Source: Candidatus Pseudomonas phytovorans (lineage in GTDB: Bacteria > Pseudomonadota > Gammaproteobacteria > Pseudomonadales > Pseudomonadaceae). Taken from it: a stretch of DNA of 64,000 nt. The stretch is from NCBI GenBank assembly GCA_029202525.1, contig CP119325.1, positions 2,020,001-2,084,000 on the forward strand, read 5' to 3'. Each line of letters starts with the position of its first letter. Position 1 is the first letter of the stretch. The notes beneath the pieces are model-generated. The model worked only from the letters and a program-made list of their open reading frames with translations. It was not told the DNA's origin and did no database searches. Below are positions 35,956 through 44,152 of the stretch, piece by piece. The translations under genes were made by a program, and so were the position numbers.

Positions 35956-37254
35956 TCAAGCCTCACTCAGCTCTTCAAGCCGCCGCGATACCGGCTCCAC
36001 AACCCGCCCCGCCAACCCCACCCGCATGTCATTGCCACTCGGCTGCTGATACAGGCTCAACCCGAACTCCGGCAACACCGCCAGCAGGTAGTCGAAAATA
36101 TCCCCCTGAATCCGCTCATACTCCGCCCATACCGTGGTGGTGGTGAAGCAGTAGATCTCCAGCGGCACACCCTCGGCCGTGGTCTGCATCTGCCGCACCA
36201 TGCAGGTCATGTTGGGGTGCACGTTGGGGTGGTTCTTCAGGTAGGCCAGGGCAAACGCGCGGAAAGTGCCGATATTGGTCAGCTTGCGGCGGTTGGCCGA
36301 CAGCTCGGCCACCGGGCCCAGCGCTTCGTTCCAGTTCTGCAGCTCCTGGCGCTTGCTGGCCAGGTAGTCGCCCAGCAGGCTCACCTGGGTCAGGCGCTGT
36401 TCTTCATCGCGGGTGAGGAAACGTACCCCGGCTGCATCGATGAACAGGCTGCGCTTGATCCGCCGGCCACCGGACTGCTGCATGCCGCGGTAGTTGCGGA
36501 ACGACTCGCTCATCAGGCGCCAGGTGGGGATCGAGACAATGGTCTTGTCGAAATTCTGTACCTTCACCGTGTGCAGGGTGATGTCCACCACGTCGCCATC
36601 GGCACCCACCTGCGGCATTTCGATCCAGTCACCCACATGCAGCATGTCGTTGCTGGTGAGCTGCACGCTGGCAACGAACGACAGCAGGGTGTCTTTGTAC
36701 ACCAACAGCAGCACCGCCGACATGGCACCCAGGCCCGACAGCAGCAGCAACGGCGAGCGGTCGATCAGGGTGGCGACGATGACGATGGAGGCGAAGATCC
36801 ACAGCATCATCTTGGCCAGTTGCACATAGCCCTTGATGGAGCGGGTGCGGGCGTGTTCGGTGCGGGCGTAGATGTCGAGCAGGGCATCCAGCAGGCATGA
36901 CAGCGCCATGGTCATGAACAGCAGGGTAAAGGCCAGGGCAACGTTGCCGAGGAAGTGCTGGGCCGTGTCGGACAGCTCCGGTACCAGTTTCAGGCCGAAC
37001 TGGAGCACCAGCGATGGCGTGGTCTGCGCCAGGCGGTGGAACACCTTGTTGTGGCGCAGGTCGTCCAGCCACTTCAGTGCCGGTTGGCGAGCCAGCAGGC
37101 GCGCGCCATGCAGCATCAGGAAGCGCGCCAGGCGGCCGAGTACCAGGGAAATCAGTAGCAGCACCGCCAGGCCAATGGCGGCGTGCAGCATCGGGTGTTG
37201 GTCGAGGGTGCCCCACAGGTCGAGGGAGTCACGCCAGATTCTTTGTATATCCAT
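35956..37254 (-). CDS. MscS-family mechanosensitive channel (YbdG-like)
   Basis: A 432-residue inner-membrane channel with five N-terminal helices. The pore-lining segment and beta domain are LLLSGLGAMSAVLLLVYKDT, LLSFVASVQLTSNDMLHVGD, WIEMPQVGADGDVVDITLHT and KTIVSIPTWRLMSESFRNYR. The insertion after the beta domain and the length match E. coli YbdG (MscM) more than MscS. It should gate on membrane tension during osmotic downshift. The ATG at 37254 has only a weak ribosome binding site. Confidence 0.93.
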   Translation of the reverse strand: MDIQRIWRDSLDLWGTLDQHPMLHAAIGLAVLLLISLVLGRLARFLMLHGARLLARQPALKWLDDLRHNKVFHRLAQTTPSLVLQFGLKLVPELSDTAQHFLGNVALAFTLLFMTMALSCLLDALLDIYARTEHARTRSIKGYVQLAKMMLWIFASIVIVATLIDRSPLLLLSGLGAMSAVLLLVYKDTLLSFVASVQLTSNDMLHVGDWIEMPQVGADGDVVDITLHTVKVQNFDKTIVSIPTWRLMSESFRNYRGMQQSGGRRIKRSLFIDAAGVRFLTRDEEQRLTQVSLLGDYLASKRQELQNWNEALGPVAELSANRRKLTNIGTFRAFALAYLKNHPNVHPNMTCMVRQMQTTAEGVPLEIYCFTTTTVWAEYERIQGDIFDYLLAVLPEFGLSLYQQPSGNDMRVGLAGRVVEPVSRRLEELSEA

Positions 37255-37316
37255 GGGGTTGCGTACAGTCTTGTTGCGAAACGAAGTGCCATTAGAGCGC
37301 GGATGGCGACAAAGTT

Positions 37317-37395
37317 GCCAAAAGAAATTCGGCTACGGCGGCAGAAACCGTTTCCCGATGCGACTGAACTTCTTGCGCTGGCGTGATATATCCGT
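37317..37395 (+). repeat. copy 1 of a duplicated intergenic leader-like segment
   Basis: gccaaaagaaattcggct..cggcggcagaaa..cgtt.ccc.atgc.actgaa.ttc matches 60831-60910 at roughly 85 percent over the first 60 bases, then more weakly up to a shared tccgtg. It lies between the divergent channel and adaptor genes. It contains a 24-codon frame (ATG at 37358, MRLNFLRWRDISVPSLFT..) parallel to MQLNFPHLPEV in the other copy. Confidence 0.75.
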
Positions 37396-37449
37396 GCCAT
37401 CACTTTTTACGTACACTCCGGCCACTTAGCTTGCAAGGGAGTGTGGGAT

Positions 37450-38232
37450 ATGTGTCGCGGAATCCGACTGGCGCTGGTCTTGACTGTGCTGCATCTGCCG
37501 CTGGCGTGGGGCAGTGAGGTGCCTGGCGACCCTTTGCTTGATACGCCAAGCCTGGGCAATGCAGGCAACGGCAACAATGCCCGTGGCGTGCTGCGCGCCC
37601 GCGATCAGGCGATGCTGGCCAGTGAGCTGGCGGGGCGCATCGTCGAGATGCCTTACACCGACGGCGAAGACTTCAAGAAAGGCAGCACCCTGGCGCGCTT
37701 CGACTGCTCGGCCTATCAGGCCCAGCTCAATGCTGCCCAGGCCTCGGTGCGCGCTGCCCGCGAGGAACTCAACCACAATCGCCAACTGGCTGCGCTCAAG
37801 TCGGTGGGGCAGTTCGAGGTGTCGTTGGCCGATGCCAAGCAGGCCCAGGCCCAGGCTGAAGCCCAGGTGTACCAGGTGCAAGTCAAACGCTGCGTGGTCA
37901 CCGCGCCCTTCGATGGCCGGGTTGTGCAACGCCGTGCCCAACCCCACGAAAGCGTCGCCAACGGCGCGCCCCTGCTGGAAGTGGTGGACAACCGTTCGCT
38001 GGAAATCCAGCTGCTGGTGCCATCGCGCTGGCTCGCCCGGCTCAAACCGGGGCAAACCTTCCAGTTCACCCCCGATGAGACCGGCCAGCCGCTGGGTGCC
38101 AAGGTCAAGCGGGTGGGCGCGCGCATCGATGAAGGTAGCCAGACGCTGCTGCTGATCGGCGAGCTGCCGAGTGACGCCCGCGGCCTGTTGGCCGGCATGA
38201 GCGGCACGGCCACCTTCCCGGAACAGCCATGA
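37450..38232 (+). CDS. periplasmic adaptor (HlyD/RND-type membrane fusion protein)
   Basis: A 260-residue protein with a signal peptide (MCRGIRLALVLTVLHLPLAW). The mature part has the adaptor layout: barrel-sandwich (lipoyl) halves LASELAGRIVEMPYTDGEDF and VVTAPFDGRVVQRRAQPHES, an alpha hairpin between them (AQLNAAQASVRAAREELNHN), then a beta-barrel domain (LEIQLLVPSRWLARLKPGQT). Shorter than RND adaptors because it lacks the last domain. Start: ATG at 37450, with AAGGGAG eleven bases upstream; GTG at 37441 is too close to that site. First gene of a coupled three-gene set; the next start overlaps by four bases. Confidence 0.9.
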   Translation: MCRGIRLALVLTVLHLPLAWGSEVPGDPLLDTPSLGNAGNGNNARGVLRARDQAMLASELAGRIVEMPYTDGEDFKKGSTLARFDCSAYQAQLNAAQASVRAAREELNHNRQLAALKSVGQFEVSLADAKQAQAQAEAQVYQVQVKRCVVTAPFDGRVVQRRAQPHESVANGAPLLEVVDNRSLEIQLLVPSRWLARLKPGQTFQFTPDETGQPLGAKVKRVGARIDEGSQTLLLIGELPSDARGLLAGMSGTATFPEQP

Positions 38233-39548
38233 CCGCTGCCATTAACGGTGTCGCGGAGCGTGCCTTTGCGCTGTTTCTTGGGCTGGAGCGCCAGGCTCGG
38301 CAGGCTGGCAGCACCGAGCAACTGGCGTATTCCATGGTCAATGATGGCCAGGCGCTGTTCGGCTTTCGCCATGCCGCCTTGCTGATAACCGGCAAGGTGC
38401 AGGCGTTGACCGGTATCAGCGTGGTCGAGGCCAACGCGCCGTTCGTGGCATTCGTCGAGCGCGCCGCAAGCAAGCTGCAGGCGGCGGGTGTCGCCGGCCA
38501 GGCTGCGCCGGTCGAGCCGAGCCTGCTGGACGCCCAGGCGCTCGCTGATTGGCAGGAACTGTCGGCAGGGCAGGCGTTCTGGCTGCCCCTGCACAATCGC
38601 CAGGGCGAGGCCTTTGGTGGCTTGTGGCTGGCCCGTGAGCATGCCTTCAACCCGGCCGAGCAGGCCCTGCTGGCTCAACTGGGCGAAACCTACGCACATG
38701 CCTGGCAGGCCCTGAACCCTGTCCGCCCCTGGCGCTTGCGCTGGCCACGGCGGCGGTTGTTTGCAGTGCTCGCCGCGGCGCTGCTGTTGCTGTTGATTCC
38801 CGTACGCCAGTCGGCACTGGCGCCCGCCGAAGTAGTGCCACGTGGCGGTTGGGTGGTGGCGGCTCCGCTGGATGGTGTCATCGCCGAGTTTCTGGTCAAG
38901 CCCAACCAGACAGTGGCGGCGGGTGACCTACTGGTGCGCTTCGACGCCACCACACTCAAGGCCCAGGCCGATGTAGCCGAGCGCACGCTGGGGGTGGCCG
39001 AGGCAGAGCTCAAGGCCAGCACCCAGCGCGCCTTTTCTGATGCCGACTCCGGCGCGCGCCTTGATTTGCTGGCCGCGCGGGTCGAACAGAAACGCGCCGA
39101 ACTCGACTATGCCCGCCAGTTGCTGGCCCGCAGCGAAATCCACGCCGAACGCGCCGGCATTGCGGTGTTCGCCGACGCCGAGCGCTGGACCGGCAAGCCT
39201 GTGCAGACCGGCGAGCGCCTGATGCAGCTGGCTGACCCAACCAAGGCCGACCTGCGCATGGAGCTGCCGGTCGGCGATGCCGTTGCCCTGCAACCGGGGG
39301 CCGAAGTGGCATTGTTCCTGGACAGCGACCCGCTGCATCGGCACGACGCCAAGCTCGAGCGTGCTGCATACGAAGCTCAAGCCACCGCCGCTGGGCAGTT
39401 GGCCTATCGGCTGGATGCGGCCTTCGTTGACGAGCCGCCGCGCATCGGCTTGCGCGGCACTGCCAAGCTCTATGGCGAGCGTGCGCCGCTGGCCTATTAC
39501 CTGTTGCGCCGGCCACTGGCGGCCATGCGCCAAGGGCTGGGCTTCTGA
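38229..39548 (+). CDS. GAF-like and HlyD-like inner-membrane adaptor
   Basis: A 439-residue fusion. Residues about 1-160 form a cytoplasmic GAF-like segment (ALFLGLERQARQAGSTEQLA, FWLPLHNRQGEAFGGLWLAR). One transmembrane helix follows an Arg-rich stretch at about 165-200 (RRRLFAVLAAALLLLLIPVR). The rest is an HlyD adaptor: WVVAAPLDGVIAEFLVKPNQ (lipoyl), a helical hairpin (LDLLAARVEQKRAELDYARQ), and a barrel domain. The GAF-like call rests on pattern only. Coupled on both sides (ATGA overlap before, TGATG overlap after). It probably links a cytoplasmic signal or cargo check to the export channel. Confidence 0.8.
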   Translation: MTAAINGVAERAFALFLGLERQARQAGSTEQLAYSMVNDGQALFGFRHAALLITGKVQALTGISVVEANAPFVAFVERAASKLQAAGVAGQAAPVEPSLLDAQALADWQELSAGQAFWLPLHNRQGEAFGGLWLAREHAFNPAEQALLAQLGETYAHAWQALNPVRPWRLRWPRRRLFAVLAAALLLLLIPVRQSALAPAEVVPRGGWVVAAPLDGVIAEFLVKPNQTVAAGDLLVRFDATTLKAQADVAERTLGVAEAELKASTQRAFSDADSGARLDLLAARVEQKRAELDYARQLLARSEIHAERAGIAVFADAERWTGKPVQTGERLMQLADPTKADLRMELPVGDAVALQPGAEVALFLDSDPLHRHDAKLERAAYEAQATAAGQLAYRLDAAFVDEPPRIGLRGTAKLYGERAPLAYYLLRRPLAAMRQGLGF

Positions 39549-41641
39549 TGTTGCCGGCGCTGCGTGAAGACTTGCAGCTGTCGCCGGCGGCGGCGGCCCT
39601 CGATGGGACTGCACAATGGACCTTGGCCGACCCGTTGCGTGGCCGCTATTTCAAGCTGGGGGCCGCCGCCGTGCGCTTGCTGCGCCACTGGCAACTGGGC
39701 GAGCCGCAGCAGGTGCTGGATGCCGCCAATGCCGAACCGGGCCTGGCGCTGGATGCCGAGGCACTGGACGAGCTGCTGGCCTTTTTGGGCCACCATGACT
39801 TGCTGAGCGCCCAGGACCCTCTCCAGCGCCAGAGCTATGCCAGCAAGGCCGCCGCCACGCGGCAGGGCATCTGGAAGAAGGCCCTGCACCAGTATTTGTT
39901 CTTTCGCATTCCGTTGTGGCGCCCGGACGCCTTTCTCAACCGTACCTGGCCGGTGCTGGAGCGCCACGGTGGCTGGCTGCTGCGTATCGGTTTGCCAGTA
40001 TTGTTGGTGCTTGGGCTGTTTCTGGTCATGCGCGACTGGTCGCGCTTCATTGCCACCTTTCCGCACCTGTTCAGCTTTGGCGGCATGCTTGCCTTCGGTC
40101 TGGCACTGGCCTTTGCCAAGCTTTTTCATGAGTTTGGCCATGCCTACATGGCCAAACGCGCCGGCTGCCGGGTGCAGAGCATGGGCCTGGCATTCATGGT
40201 GATGTTGCCGATGTTCTACACCGATGTCAGTGATGCCTGGCGCGTCAGCGACCGGCGTTCGCGGCTGTTGATCGATGCGGGGGGGGTATTCGCCGAACTT
40301 GTGTTGGCGGTGCTGGCGCTGCTGGCCTGGTCGCTGCTGCCCGATGGGCCATTGCGCACAGCGGCGTTCATGCTGGCCAGCGCCACCTGGATCACTACCT
40401 TGCTGGTCAACCTCAACCCGTTCATGCGCTTTGACGGCTACTTCCTGATCAGCGACCTGTGGAGTGTCGAAAACCTGCAGCAGCGCGCCTTCGCCTTATG
40501 CCGCTGGCGCCTGCGCGAGGCGCTGTTCGGTTATGGTGAGCCGGTGCCCGAGGCCTGGTCGCCGCCGATGCGCCGGCGCCTGTTGCTGTGGGGGTACGGC
40601 GCGTGGATCTGGCGCGCGGTATTGTTTTTCGGCATCGCCCTGGCGGTGTACCACTTGTTCTTCAAAGTGCTCGGCATTTTCCTGATGGTGGTTGAGCTGG
40701 TGTGGTTCATCGGTTTGCCCGTGTGGAAGGAACTGCAACATTGGTGGCAGCGACGCGCTCAGGCACAACCTCTCAAGGCCATGCGCCTGGGCATCGGCCT
40801 GCTGTTGTTGCTGATGCTGCTGGTGGTGCCGTGGCGCGGCGCAGTGGAGGTGCCGGCGATGCTCGAGGCGTCGCGGGTGAGTGCCTTGCATGCCCCCGTG
40901 GCGGCGCGCTTGAAAAGCCTGCAGGTGCAGGATGGCCAGCCCGTCAGTCAAGGCCAGCTGCTGCTGGAGCTGGAGTCGCCGGACCTGGATTCACGTCAGG
41001 CCATCGTCCGGCGTGAAATCGAAATACTGCAGTTGCTGTTGCGTCGCCAGTCCGGACGAAGCGCCACCGCCAGCGATGCCGGGGTGATCGAACAGCAATT
41101 GGCCGAGGCGGTGGCCGAGTACCGCGGGCTCGCCGCACGGCGTGAGCGCCTGCTGCTGCGTGCACCACGGACAGGCGTGCTTCGCGATCTGCCCCCTGGG
41201 CTCGCGGCGGGGCAGTGGCTGAATCCGGCGCAGACACTGGGGCGTATCGTGGAGCCTGGGCTGCGCTTGCGCGGCTACTTGGCCGAGGCTGATTTGTGGC
41301 GGGTCGCGGCAGGCAGCGAGGGCCGCTTCATTGCCGATGACCCGGCCCGGTCGGCGCTGGCGGTGCGTGTGCAGCAGGTGGATGCCACCGGTGTGGCTTA
41401 CCTGGAGCAGGAGGCACTGGCCTCTGATCGCCATGGCCCGATTGCCGTGCGCCGTGATGGCCAGCAGCGCGCCGAACCGCTCCAGGCCCAGTACGGTGTG
41501 CACCTGGTACCACTGACTGGATCAGCTGATGTGCCGCAGCCGGTGCGCGGGGTGGTGGTGCTCGAGGGTGACCGTGAGTCACTGCTGGGCGCGGCCTGGC
41601 GTCGACTGGCCGCGCTGGGCATTCGTGAGAGTGGATTCTAG
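39548..41641 (+). CDS. M50-family membrane protein fused to HlyD-like domain
   Basis: A 697-residue polytopic protein. Residues about 1-110 resemble a cytoplasmic winged-helix/PqqD-like head. The M50 site-2-protease core has FAKLFHEFGHAYMAKRAG with His194, Glu195 and His198, and the second motif LNPFMRFDGYFL with Asp296, so the metal site is complete. About eight helices run to residue 430. The periplasmic tail (about 435-697) is HlyD-like: VSALHAPVAARLKSLQVQDG, a helical hairpin, RAPRTGVLRDLPPGLAAGQW, and a barrel domain. Such M50-HlyD fusions occur beside adaptors and TolC without an ABC protein; whether it cleaves or merely conducts cargo is unknown. Confidence 0.85.
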   Translation: MLPALREDLQLSPAAAALDGTAQWTLADPLRGRYFKLGAAAVRLLRHWQLGEPQQVLDAANAEPGLALDAEALDELLAFLGHHDLLSAQDPLQRQSYASKAAATRQGIWKKALHQYLFFRIPLWRPDAFLNRTWPVLERHGGWLLRIGLPVLLVLGLFLVMRDWSRFIATFPHLFSFGGMLAFGLALAFAKLFHEFGHAYMAKRAGCRVQSMGLAFMVMLPMFYTDVSDAWRVSDRRSRLLIDAGGVFAELVLAVLALLAWSLLPDGPLRTAAFMLASATWITTLLVNLNPFMRFDGYFLISDLWSVENLQQRAFALCRWRLREALFGYGEPVPEAWSPPMRRRLLLWGYGAWIWRAVLFFGIALAVYHLFFKVLGIFLMVVELVWFIGLPVWKELQHWWQRRAQAQPLKAMRLGIGLLLLLMLLVVPWRGAVEVPAMLEASRVSALHAPVAARLKSLQVQDGQPVSQGQLLLELESPDLDSRQAIVRREIEILQLLLRRQSGRSATASDAGVIEQQLAEAVAEYRGLAARRERLLLRAPRTGVLRDLPPGLAAGQWLNPAQTLGRIVEPGLRLRGYLAEADLWRVAAGSEGRFIADDPARSALAVRVQQVDATGVAYLEQEALASDRHGPIAVRRDGQQRAEPLQAQYGVHLVPLTGSADVPQPVRGVVVLEGDRESLLGAAWRRLAALGIRESGF

Positions 41642-41664
41642 AACCCGCACCAGAAGGAGTGGAC

Positions 41665-42465
41665 ATGTCCGATGTGAAGCTGCCGCGCTGTGCCCGGTTA
41701 CCGCTGGCCATCGACTTGGAGGGCTTGCTGCAGGCATTGCAGCGGGTGACTGCAGAAAGCTGGCTGGCCCATTTCAACAGCAGCAATCACCAGGGCGAAT
41801 GGAGTGGCGTAGCCCTGGTTACCAGCGAGGATGCGCTGTTGCCGCTGGCGCCGGGCCAAGGGGCGGCAGTCCACTTGAGCTGGTGGCAGCAAGAGGCGGC
41901 GTGGCAAGCCGTGCTGGCGCCCTTCCTGGCATCGCTGCAGGCGGCGCGCTTGCTGCGCCTGGGTGCGGGCGCGCAGATTCACGAGCACCGCGACCCCGAC
42001 CTGGGCCGGCCCGGTGGTTGCCTGCGCCTGCATGTACCGTTGCTGAGCCCGCCCGGTGTGGAATTTCTGGTCGACGGCCTGCAGGTGCCCATGGGCCCGG
42101 GGGAGTGTTGGTTCATCGACCTGTCGCGCCCACACCGGGTAAGTAACCCCGGGCCTGGCGAGCGCGTGCATCTGGTGCTCGATTGCATTGCCGATGCCTG
42201 GTTGCTTGGCCTGATCGAGCAAGGGCGTGGGCAAACCCCGGCATTGCGCCTGGGCAAGGCGGGGCAGGCGTTCGAGCAGTTTCGCTTGCTGGTGGCGCAA
42301 GACCCTGCACTGGCCGCACGCCTGCAACGGCTTGAGGCACCGAGTGCATTCGTGGCCGAGGCCATCGGCCTTGGCGTGGCCCAGGGTCTGGTATTTACCG
42401 AGGCAGAAGTCCTGAGCGCCATGCGCCAGGGCAAGCGAGCGTGGAGCGATCAATGGCGAGCCTGA
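41665..42465 (+). CDS. aspartyl/asparaginyl beta-hydroxylase-like dioxygenase
   Basis: A 266-residue protein of the Fe(II)/2-oxoglutarate Asp/Asn hydroxylase family. The double-stranded beta-helix core carries the HxD pair His108 and Asp110 in GAQIHEHRDPDLG, the distal His157 in FIDLSRPHRVSNPG, and the Arg of GERVHLVLD for 2-oxoglutarate. LRLHVPLLSPPGVEFLVDG fits between them. A helical C-terminal domain of about 90 residues follows. AGAAGGAG precedes the ATG. It lies 23 bases after the M50 gene and overlaps the sulfotransferase gene, so a role in modifying the exported protein is likely but inferred. Confidence 0.82.
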   Translation: MSDVKLPRCARLPLAIDLEGLLQALQRVTAESWLAHFNSSNHQGEWSGVALVTSEDALLPLAPGQGAAVHLSWWQQEAAWQAVLAPFLASLQAARLLRLGAGAQIHEHRDPDLGRPGGCLRLHVPLLSPPGVEFLVDGLQVPMGPGECWFIDLSRPHRVSNPGPGERVHLVLDCIADAWLLGLIEQGRGQTPALRLGKAGQAFEQFRLLVAQDPALAARLQRLEAPSAFVAEAIGLGVAQGLVFTEAEVLSAMRQGKRAWSDQWRA

Positions 42466-43436
42466 ATGCCCCAGCCGACTTCCAGGGTTGGCTACCCATT
42501 CGCCTCTGGCAGCGTGAAGGCGAGTGGCGTGTGGACTGGTGCTGGTTCGGCCAGCAGCGTCTGACCCTGCCGTTTCTGCGCGACGATGTCGACCGGGCCC
42601 TGCGCCTGCCATTCAACCAGGCGCTGCGGCGTGACACCGATATCCAGGCGCTGCTCGACTGGCAGGCACGCAGCCCGGGCCTTGCGCCATCGGCGCTGGT
42701 GTTTCATGCCTCACGATGTGGCTCGACCCTGATCGCGCAGTTGCTCGCCAGCCAGGCGCACAACATCGTGCTGTCGGAGCCGCCCCCGCTGGACAACCTG
42801 CTGCGCGCCCCCTTGCAAGACCCAGGTGCTACGGCCTGGCAGGCCGATGCAGTAAGCGCGTTGATGTCGGCTTATGGCCAGCGGCGGCAGGGCGATGAGC
42901 GGCAACTGGTGATCAAGCTCGATGCCTGGAGCGTTTTTGAGGCGCCCTTGCTGGCCGAGCTGTATCCCCAGGTGCCGAAGCTGTTCCTGTACCGCGACCC
43001 GCTGGAAATCGTCGTCTCGCAATTGCGCCAGGCGGGTATGCATCGGGTGCCGGGCCTGCTTGGCCCGTCCCGGCTCGATACCTTGTTGCCCGACGCCCAG
43101 GCAATGGGCGTGGTGGAGTACAGCTGCCGGATGATAGGCGAGATCCTCAAGGCGGGCCTGGTGCTGTGCCAGCAACATGGCGGCATTGCCGTCAACTACA
43201 CCGAATTGCCCGATGCCATCTGGGGCCGGCTCGCGCCTGAGTTTGGCGTGCAACCCGGTGATGAGCCCAAGTTGCGCGAAGTGGCGGCCTTCGATGCCAA
43301 GCAGCCGGGGATGAACTTCACTGGCGACAGCCAGCGAAAGCGCGAGCAGGCCAGCGATGAAGCACGCGATGGCGTGCGGCAGTGGGCCTCGGAGGCGTAC
43401 AACGCCTTGGAATCCATACGCTTGCAAACTGCATAG
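42453..43436 (+). CDS. sulfotransferase family protein
   Basis: A 327-residue protein with a PAPS-dependent sulfotransferase core. The 5'-phosphosulfate loop is FHASRCGSTLIAQLLASQ (about residues 83-100) and the 3'-phosphate segment LFLYRDPLEIVVSQLRQAG (about 182-200). About 75 N-terminal residues precede the core. Start: ATG at 42453 with GGAG seven bases upstream, overlapping the hydroxylase gene by 13 bases. PAPS could come from the APS kinase encoded at 60.5 kb. The acceptor is unknown; protein Tyr, Ser or a glycan on the giant repeat protein are candidates. Confidence 0.82.
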   Translation: MASLNAPADFQGWLPIRLWQREGEWRVDWCWFGQQRLTLPFLRDDVDRALRLPFNQALRRDTDIQALLDWQARSPGLAPSALVFHASRCGSTLIAQLLASQAHNIVLSEPPPLDNLLRAPLQDPGATAWQADAVSALMSAYGQRRQGDERQLVIKLDAWSVFEAPLLAELYPQVPKLFLYRDPLEIVVSQLRQAGMHRVPGLLGPSRLDTLLPDAQAMGVVEYSCRMIGEILKAGLVLCQQHGGIAVNYTELPDAIWGRLAPEFGVQPGDEPKLREVAAFDAKQPGMNFTGDSQRKREQASDEARDGVRQWASEAYNALESIRLQTA

Positions 43437-43469
43437 AAACGGGTGTCAAAAAGCCTCGAACACCCGTTT
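43437..43469. terminator. inverted repeat after the sulfotransferase gene
   Basis: aaacgggtgt and acacccgttt form a perfect 10-bp stem with a 13-base loop right after the stop codon. It is followed by As, not Ts, so it may be an RNA-processing or attenuating hairpin rather than an intrinsic terminator. The next 140 bases hold no further gene. Confidence 0.45.
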
Positions 43470-43609
43470 GAAAAAAAGCCGAAGATTGTCCTACAAGGTG
43501 GTGGCGATTTGCCTTGTTCTTCGGCTAGGCTGCACGCCATCTGGCAGGAATATTCGCATGGATGTGCGCCCCTCACCATGGGGTAACTTATGCAGGGAAG
43601 CGTAATCCG

Positions 43610-44149
43610 ATGGCGAGCCCCGAGGTGCTTCTTCGTCCCATGGTGGACGCTGACCTGGCGTTCTTGCGTGCCTTGTATGGCACTAGCCGGGCTGCTGAAA
43701 TGGCCATGGCGCCTTGGGATCAGGCCACGATCGAAACCTTCCTCGATCAGCAGTTCCGCGCTCAGCACATGCACTACCAGGCGCACTTCCCCGACGCCTG
43801 CTTCTCCATCATCGAAACCGCCAGCGAACGCATCGGCCGTGCCTACCTGCACTGGTCCGACAGCCACCTGCAAATCGTCGACATCACCTTGCTGCCCGCC
43901 TGGCAAGGCCAGGGCATTGGCGCTCGGCTGATTGGCCAGTGGCTGTCGCGTGCCGACCAGCAGGGCCTCAGCGCCGGCTTGCAAGTGACCGCTTACAACC
44001 CAGCCCTGCGCCTTTATCAGCGCAGCGGCTTCCAGGTCATCGTCGATGATGGCCTGTACCTGACAATGCGCCGCCCGGCGCTTGCTACTGCAATGCCAAC
44101 AAAGTCCGTGGGCCACCGGCCCACCCTGTCTGTCCTCATGGGAGAGTAG
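43610..44149 (+). CDS. GNAT family N-acetyltransferase
   Basis: A 179-residue acetyltransferase: EVLLRPMVDADLAFLRALYG at the N-terminus, motif A ITLLPAWQGQGIGARLIGQW (about residues 102-121), and ALRLYQRSGFQVIVDDGLYL. The start at 43610 is backed by AGGGAAG upstream. Four bases separate its stop from the tail-collar gene. GNAT genes are recurrent neighbours of MdpB-like tail-collar genes, as I recall, but the substrate is unknown. Confidence 0.88.
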   Translation: MASPEVLLRPMVDADLAFLRALYGTSRAAEMAMAPWDQATIETFLDQQFRAQHMHYQAHFPDACFSIIETASERIGRAYLHWSDSHLQIVDITLLPAWQGQGIGARLIGQWLSRADQQGLSAGLQVTAYNPALRLYQRSGFQVIVDDGLYLTMRRPALATAMPTKSVGHRPTLSVLMGE

Positions 44150-44152
44150 TAA

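Noticed and set aside
36872..37429. A 185-codon plus-strand frame running through the channel gene start
   Set aside because: Antisense to the MscS-type gene and without a ribosome binding site; only its last 24 codons (from 37358) are of interest, as part of the duplicated leader-like segment.
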